Below are positions 58,884-64,000 of a stretch of 64,000 bases of DNA, one piece after another. The stretch is taken from the NCBI RefSeq assembly GCF_021365465.1, contig NZ_CP089932.1, forward strand, positions 2,790,001 through 2,854,000, read 5' to 3'. The notes below the pieces were generated by a model, which worked only from the letters and a program-made list of their open reading frames with translations, ran no database searches and was not told the origin of the DNA. The first letter of the stretch is position 1; each line of letters begins with the position of its first letter. This stretch comes from Erwinia tracheiphila (GTDB taxonomy: Bacteria; Pseudomonadota; Gammaproteobacteria; Enterobacterales; Enterobacteriaceae). The translations under genes and the position numbers were made by a program.

Positions 58884-60008
58884 ATGACCAGAAAAACACA
58901 GCAACGAGAGTATTTTTTTGACTCAATAAGAGCTTATCTGATGCTTTTAGGCGTGCCTTTTCACGTATCGCTAATTTATTCCACGCAATCCTGGTCAGTT
59001 AACAGCCCTGCGCCTTCAGAATGGCTAACTATTTTAAATGATTTTATTCATGCCTTTCGCATGCAGGTATTCTTCGTTATTTCCGGTTATTTTTCTTACA
59101 TGTTGTTTCAACGCTATAGTCACCGGCACTGGCTGAAGGTACGGCTGGAGCGTGTAGGCATCCCCATGCTAGCTGCAATACCTCTGCTGACGCTGCCTCA
59201 GTTTTTTATGATTCAAGCCTGGACCACCAAAATTGGTGACTGGCACAGCCTGTCCCTTTACGACAAATTAAATGCGCTTAGTTGGGATCTGATTTCTCAT
59301 TTATGGTTTTTATTGGTGCTGATGGTGCTGACCGTTGCCGGAGTCTGGATCTTTAAATGGCTCAATAACCGGCAGAGTTCAGAGAACTACTTCGCAAGCC
59401 CTGGCTGGATAAAACTTAGCTTTGCTGTTCTGGTGTACAGCGTTGTCTGGGGTGCCCTTCGTCGTCTGCTGGTGCTATTTACACCTCATCTTCTGGGAAA
59501 TGGACTTTTTAACTATGGCGTCATGCAGTCGCTATTTTTTCTGCCCTTCTTCGTGCTTGGGGCAATGACGTGGAAGTACCCTGCAATAAAAACGCATTTT
59601 ATTAAGCCGATCCCCTGGACATTTATCGGGTCCGCCGTAGCTTTCGCCGCCTATGTTGCTAACCAGACCTGGAATAAAGACGAAAGCTGGCTCTACGAAA
59701 TTGATGCTGTGGTGTCGATGATGATGGGGCTGTGGATGGTGAACGTGGTCTTCTCTCTTGGGCATCGCTTGCTTAACACGCACTCACCGCGCGTGACTTA
59801 TCTGGTGAATGCATCCCTGTTTATCTACCTTGTGCACCACCCGCTGACCATTTTGTACGGCATTTTTCTCGTACCTGACATCAGCAACAATGCCCTTGGT
59901 TTTTTTGCGGGCCTGCTTTTTGTGTTTGGCATTGCGTTTATTCTTTATGAAATTCATTTGCGCATACCACTACTACGCTTTCTCTTCTCAGGTAAACCCC
60001 AGCGTTAA
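58884..60008 (+). CDS. mdoC: Glucans biosynthesis succinyltransferase MdoC (OpgC)
   Basis: 374 residues, about ten membrane segments, acyltransferase-3 family: N-terminal [20 protein letters not shown] with the conserved His, and [20 protein letters not shown]. It adds succinyl groups to periplasmic glucans. Divergent from mdoGH across 240 bases, as in E. coli. Intact. Confidence 0.96.
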   Translation: MTRKTQQREYFFDSIRAYLMLLGVPFHVSLIYSTQSWSVNSPAPSEWLTILNDFIHAFRMQVFFVISGYFSYMLFQRYSHRHWLKVRLERVGIPMLAAIPLLTLPQFFMIQAWTTKIGDWHSLSLYDKLNALSWDLISHLWFLLVLMVLTVAGVWIFKWLNNRQSSENYFASPGWIKLSFAVLVYSVVWGALRRLLVLFTPHLLGNGLFNYGVMQSLFFLPFFVLGAMTWKYPAIKTHFIKPIPWTFIGSAVAFAAYVANQTWNKDESWLYEIDAVVSMMMGLWMVNVVFSLGHRLLNTHSPRVTYLVNASLFIYLVHHPLTILYGIFLVPDISNNALGFFAGLLFVFGIAFILYEIHLRIPLLRFLFSGKPQR

Positions 60009-60049
60009 TCTTCACTTCAACGGTGCCGCCCGCCTAATCGCTGGTGGCA

Positions 60050-60800
60050 AAGTCGAATTACACAGCAGCCATTCAACAGGCAGACGCCAGACAAGCCGCA
60101 CCAGCAGACGCTGAACAAAGCGCTGATGAATGCGGATGACCAGCAGAGTACTTTCGATGACAAAGTCCATTTCAGCATTAAGACTCTGTCCCAAAAGGGG
60201 TTATCGTATAATGCATTCCGGTCATATCTGAGGGCAAAGTATGGCAGGCGGTAAAGGGCAGATTAGCGATGAACTCCGGGACAAAATCGCTCCGCTTATC
60301 CCGGAACACAAAACCCGCCATCCTCCGGGTACGCGCCGAAAACGTGCTGATAATCGGGCCGCAATGAACGCCATTTTCTTCGTCCTCAGCACAGCCTGTC
60401 AGTGGAATGCACTCAATGCCACAGGGATAGGTTCATCAGGTTCTGCGCCCCGGCGCTTCCGGAAACGGAGAGACGCAGGTGTCTTCGGGCGTTTCTGGCA
60501 GAACGGATTACTGGCCTGTGAACACCCGGACGGCACTGAATAACAGGCGACCAGACAGATCATTTTTCCAGATATCATATTGAATATCAAGGGAGTATTC
60601 CGCCATTGGCAGCAACAGATAGCGGGCTGCAAAAGCGTCCAGCCCCTATTCCAGGGAATGAATCCCGCTGTGCTCAGGGTGGGGAACAGTCAGAGAAGAA
60701 ACAGCACGCACCAGTCGCCCCCTCGTTAATGTCGTTCCATCCGTTTCCGGTGTAAAGGCCTCTGCCACGAGTATTCCGCTGCTTAAATGCCACAATCAAC
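60050..60800 (-). pseudogene. clsC: Cardiolipin synthase ClsC (YmdC) relic around a partial IS5
   Basis: Minus-strand fragments: GLDAFAARYLLLPMAEYSLD, IQYDIWKNDLSGRLL (60545-60660 area; compare E. coli LDVQYYIWQDDMSGRLL), preceded by FTPETDGTTLTRGRLVRAVS upstream, and the extreme C terminus LNAEMDFVIESTLLV to RLVWRLPVEWLL at 60075-60185. Both HKD motifs and most of the middle are missing, replaced by a partial IS5 element. In E. coli ymdC sits next to mdoC, which supports identity. Confidence 0.82.
60181..60541 (+). mobile_element. Truncated IS5-family element (5' part only)
   Basis: Begins AGACTCTGTCCCAAAAGG like the copy at 33085. It encodes the first 99 residues of the transposase (MAGGKGQISDELRDKIAPLI to LACEHPDGT) at 60241-60540 before homology stops abruptly at GGACGGCAC. 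No right end is found. The junction lies in clsC, consistent with an IS-mediated deletion. Confidence 0.88.
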
Positions 60801-61249
60801 TGTCATCATTCCATACTTTCAGAAAAGTGACTTAACGGCAATAACATGAAAAATAGATTATCGCTGCAGCTATCGCTATTAATGCAGCCAGCGTCTCTGC
60901 CGATGATGAACACTGGCGCGGCAAAAAGACTCAAAACGTACCGAACAGTTTGGCAATTCTGACTTCTGGACAGGCCTACATTCAGTAACGCCGACATGAT
61001 TAAGTAATGTCTGAATAATCTAATAATGTCCGTTATGCAGGCACAGTCCCCCATCATCAACGCAAATCACCGTTTTCAGTGAGTAAGGATAATATTACCT
61101 GGTTCGGAACGGCAATTTTGATAGCCCGGAGGAAAAACAAAGGGCGTAATTGCCAATAAATAATTTTTGTACACCGCCTTGCCGCCGCAGGCGTTATACC
61201 GAGATAGCTAATCCATACTTAATTGCATGCTTCGTATCACAGATATCCG
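60801..61249. other. Decayed region upstream of clsC relic
   Basis: About 450 bases without an intact gene. A plus-strand stretch at 60850-60988 reads IIAAAIAINAASVSADDEHW, then RGKKTQNVPNSLAILTSGQA, in a frame closed just upstream by TAG. It resembles a signal peptide plus a short mature part of a small periplasmic protein whose start codon is out of frame by an indel. Confidence 0.4.
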
Positions 61250-61417
61250 TCAGGGGTACGGCGCTTTCACCGCCTGGCAGGGTTCGGGACTGGTATAATC
61301 AGCAGGCATACGTCGGACATCGGAAAGCCAGGTGAGAAGAAACAACACAACAATAGTAAACAGTACACCAGCCAGCAGCCCCACCAGGGCCAAAAGGCGA
61401 TCGTCTTTCGTGTCCAT
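61250..61417 (-). CDS. Small predicted membrane protein (55 residues)
   Basis: ATG at 61417 has a GGAGAAG site about 8 bases upstream. MDTKDDRLL is followed by one hydrophobic segment (LVGLLAGVLFTIVVLFLLTW) and a short polar tail ending EPCQAVKAPYP. I do not recognise a family. It lies 45 bases downstream of a second small membrane-protein gene on the same strand, suggesting a two-gene unit. Confidence 0.55.
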   Translation of the reverse strand: MDTKDDRLLALVGLLAGVLFTIVVLFLLTWLSDVRRMPADYTSPEPCQAVKAPYP

Positions 61418-61462
61418 ACTTTTTACTTCTCCATTTGATGCTAAACAATCCCAAAGAGCGTG

Positions 61463-61603
61463 CTAGGTAATCAGTAAGGTAATGATGAGGACAAACGCTA
61501 TTAACGTGAATGAGGTAACGGCCAATACCATAATAGCAAACTGTGCATCATTCAGCGGATGCTCTGTTTCTTCTGGGGGCTTATTTTCAGGAAAATCGCT
61601 CAT
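61463..61603 (-). CDS. Small predicted membrane protein (46 residues)
   Basis: Acidic N terminus MSDFPENKPPEETEHPLND followed by one long hydrophobic segment (FAIMVLAVTSFTLIAFVLII) at the C terminus, typical of small single-pass proteins. In-frame ATGs at 61612 and 61615 could add three or four residues. No family recognised. The gene pair lies between clsC and the siderophore receptor. Confidence 0.5.
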   Translation of the reverse strand: MSDFPENKPPEETEHPLNDAQFAIMVLAVTSFTLIAFVLIITLLIT

Positions 61604-61615
61604 GATAGCCATCAT

Positions 61616-61949
61616 CGGCTGGCTGAACATCCTGTAAGCATTGCCAGTCTTATTCAGTTAACTCAACCCCGTGCCAATCCGGACGGAACATAGCAAATCT
61701 GAAATCTGCCAGAACCATAGCACAAGAATAAATTATGATTTGATCATCCTGGTGTCACCTGGCTCCATGCCATTAAATTTCAGAAGGCCGGAGTCTAACA
61801 TAGTACCAGAGAAAAAACCTGTTACAGTCCATTATTAAACGCAATTTTCGACTAAAATAGCACTTTTTTTCGTCTAATTTTTGTTAATTATGTAATAAAT
61901 ATCAGGATATTATACTAATAAATCGTGAGCAAGTTGTGAGTGGGAAATG
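61616..61949. promoter_or_regulatory. AT-rich region upstream of the small-protein pair
   Basis: About 330 bases without a gene. It should hold the minus-strand promoter of the two small-protein genes. No certain regulator box was identified. Confidence 0.35.
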
Positions 61950-61975
61950 TTAAGGGCTGCTAAAACAGCCCTTAA
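61950..61975 (-). terminator. Terminator of the siderophore receptor gene
   Basis: TTAAGGGCTG pairs with CAGCCCTTAA around CTAAAA, directly after the original TAA at 61978-61980 on the minus strand. Confidence 0.65.
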
Positions 61976-61977
61976 GG

Positions 61978-64000
61978 TTAAAAATCGTAACTCATTGATA
62001 ATTTTAGCGTACGCGGATCACCCTGGGTGATATAGGTGCCGTAGCTCTCAACGCCCGATCAGTATTTCTTGTTAGTCACGTTATCCAGTCCCAGGCGCCA
62101 GGTCAGGTCACTCTGTTGAACTCTTATCCGATAACGCATACCGATATCCAACACGCTATACTGATCGAGCTTTTTAGTGTTATCCTGGTCAGCATATTGC
62201 GAGCCAGAGTGAGTCACCCTGACCACCGCCGTCAGCCCCTCGACGGGTTTGATATCATACTCGGCACTCAATACGGTGTAGAAGTTCGCCACGCCGATCG
62301 CCTGTTTACCGTCATAGGTGCCGTTTTGCGTTTGCTTCATCGTCGGATCAAGCCAAGTCGCGCTACCGTTCAGACGCACACCGTAGATCGGCTCACCAAA
62401 GACATTCAGCTCAACACCACGGTTACGCTGCTCACCGTATAAGCCATAAATATTGGTTTGTGGATCGATAATGCCGATGGGCTTTTTGATTTCGAAAAGC
62501 GCAAGCATGCCGCCCAGACGACCACCATCCAGCTTCAAACCGACTTCATTTTGTTTTGACAGTAAAATACCTGTTACCTGCCCCGCATTGAGAGCCATAC
62601 TGGACGCCGTTGAACCCGGCTGCAGCGCTTCAATATGATTAGCATAGACCGACAGCGCATCCGTCGCTTTCACCACCAGTCCATAGCCCGGCGTCCAGCG
62701 AGAGCGATCAAAGCGGGAAGCGGTGTCCTCTACCACCGTACCATAAGCATAGTTACGCACCGTCACTTTTTGATGGCGCGCGCCGACGGTTAATAACACC
62801 TTGTCATCAAGGAAACCCAGCGTATCGGCAAGCAATACACCTTCGGTACGCACGCGGCTGGTTGGCCGGGGGGCGTTCAAATCGCCACCAAAATAAGTAT
62901 TAACCGGTTCGGGTACGGCCACGGTGTCATAAATATTGGTCGCTTCTGACGTCAGCGCCATACCATAAGCGGTTTTTTCACGACGGGTTTGCGCAGCATA
63001 GCTAACATTGATGCTATGGCTCACCACGCCAGTCGCAAACTTGCCGCGAATACCCCCCATTCCGCTGAACACATCTACATACTTAGCGGTGTCCATACGG
63101 CTAATAGTCGCAGAACCGTCCTCATCGATCAGTTTGGGTGCTGCATAAGCACCGGCCTCATGGGAATGCTGCCCACCTAACGCACCCCAGACGGTCCAGC
63201 CTGGAATAAAATCATACTCAGCACGCGCCATGCCAAACTTGCTTTCCAGATCGCTGTAAACCCACTTCTGGCTGTAGTTGCTGGTGGTACGCGGCACCGT
63301 AGGAATGAAATCGACGCTGCCAATATTAACGCCAGTGCGGCCACCATCGTATGCCTGCTTCTGGTAGCCCAGATCGAGCGAAGTACGCAGTTTATCACCA
63401 CGATAATCCAGACCCAGTGAGGCCAGCGTCGCCCGCCGCTTTTCGTTATCCACAGCAGTCTCACCTTCGCGATGCAGAACGTTAACGCGCACGCCCCACT
63501 GGTTGTCATCGCCAAAACGGCACCCCGTATCCAGCGACATACCCACCTGCGAAGCCGGGCTGTAATCAAGGTCAATGCGCGTCAGCGGAATATCATCAGC
63601 ATGTTTTGGTTCAAGGTTAATCATGCCACCCACGCCGCTGGAAGCCGCACCATTGATCAGCGCATTCGCCCCTTTAAAGACTTCAACCCGCTCAATCATC
63701 TGCGTGGAAACCACCTGGCGAGGCATAACACCGGACAATCCCCCCAGCGTCATATCATCGCCGTAGAGGTCAAAACCACGTATACGGTAAGTTTCCGCAA
63801 AATTGCCGTAGCCCTGAACGTTCTGTACGGAGGCATCATTGGCCACCACATCTTTAATGGTATTGGCCTGTCGGTCCTGAATCATTTTGCTGGTATAGCC
63901 GATAACACTGAAAGGGACAGCACGGGCGCTCTGCTCGCCCAGCATTCCCATGCGTCCACCATTGGCAATTTGCCCATCGAGGTAGGCGGGCGCCAGCCGA
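61978..64000 (-). pseudogene. TonB-dependent siderophore receptor with late stop codon (5' end beyond window)
   Basis: Open from the window edge (APAYLDGQIANGGRMGMLGE) with plug-domain PFSVIGYTSKMIQDRQANTI and FAETYRIRGFDLYGDDMTLG, and barrel strands to WRLGLDNVTNKKY. An in-frame TGA at 62059-62061 then stops it, although the same frame continues SGVESYGTYITQGDPRTLKL and ends SMSYDF at 61978. The TGA probably replaced a Trp codon. The lost segment is the last barrel strand ending in Phe, the signal used by BAM for insertion. Resembles ferrioxamine/ferrichrome-type receptors; ligand unknown. Confidence 0.87.

Noticed and set aside
1..64000. Looked for tRNA, rRNA, CRISPR arrays and replication origins
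   Set aside because: No cloverleaf with CCA-adjacent arms, rRNA signature, regular repeat-spacer array or DnaA-box cluster was seen by eye.

Overview
The window reads as chromosome of an enterobacterium of the Erwinia/Pantoea group (inference). The housekeeping order rimJ-yceB-pyrC-dinI-bssS-solA-yceJ-yceI-trhO-lpxL-msyB-yceK-mdoH-mdoG-mdoC follows the E. coli 24-minute region, and rcsA sits beside fliR. Insertion sequences of nine families (IS256, IS481, IS200/IS605, IS3/IS2, IS1, IS5, IS91, ISL3) and many pseudogenes point to a host-restricted lineage undergoing genome decay. Erwinia tracheiphila, a beetle-vectored wilt pathogen, would fit, but the species is not proven by the sequence.

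Layout. 1-4557: end of fliK, then fliLMNOPQR (flagellar motor switch and export gate), plus strand. 4558-5838: long leader and rcsA. 6030-13246: a graveyard holding a chemoreceptor pseudogene with an intact-looking sigma-28 promoter, IS256, an IS200 element split by an IS481 copy, an IS2-like relic, and a family-8 glycosyltransferase remnant split by IS1. 13337-19044: the most interesting block. A leaderless multidomain chitinase (GH18, CBM5/12, AA10 LPMO, two FN3, CBM5/12) is followed on the same strand by a holin and a phage-type lysozyme, with a divergent LysR regulator. This has the make-up of a holin/endolysin-dependent (type 10) secretion locus for a chitin-degrading enzyme.

19580-31370: flgL-K-J-I-H-G-F-E-D-C-B on the minus strand, with flgA-M-N divergent on plus. 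All are intact, and sigma-28 promoters precede flgK and flgM. 31510-34892: second IS256, a decayed IS5-family element and a broken beta-trefoil lectin gene. 34949-39470: murJ, then heavily decayed mviM and yceH next to an IS91-family element. 39474-45742: rimJ, yceB, pyrC, an ISL3 relic sitting in the presumed LexA operator of dinI, dinI, bssS, solA. 45789-49395: an MFS (ProP/OusA-like) pseudogene, then yceJ split by an intact IS481. 49401-54380: yceI with an 8-bp tandem repeat at its ribosome binding site, trhO, lpxL, a YagU-like gene, msyB, yceK. 54515-60008: mdoHG and divergent mdoC for osmoregulated periplasmic glucans. 60050-64000: clsC relic with a partial IS5, two small membrane-protein genes, and a TonB-dependent siderophore receptor with a late stop codon, running off the window.

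Together the intact genes cover flagellar assembly, Rcs-controlled capsule, envelope biogenesis (MurJ, LpxL, glucans) and pyrimidine synthesis. The accessory genes (chitinase release, lectin, glycosyltransferase, chemoreceptor, siderophore receptor, betaine transporter) are mostly broken. The chitinase/holin/lysozyme set is an exception and appears intact, which suggests it is still useful.
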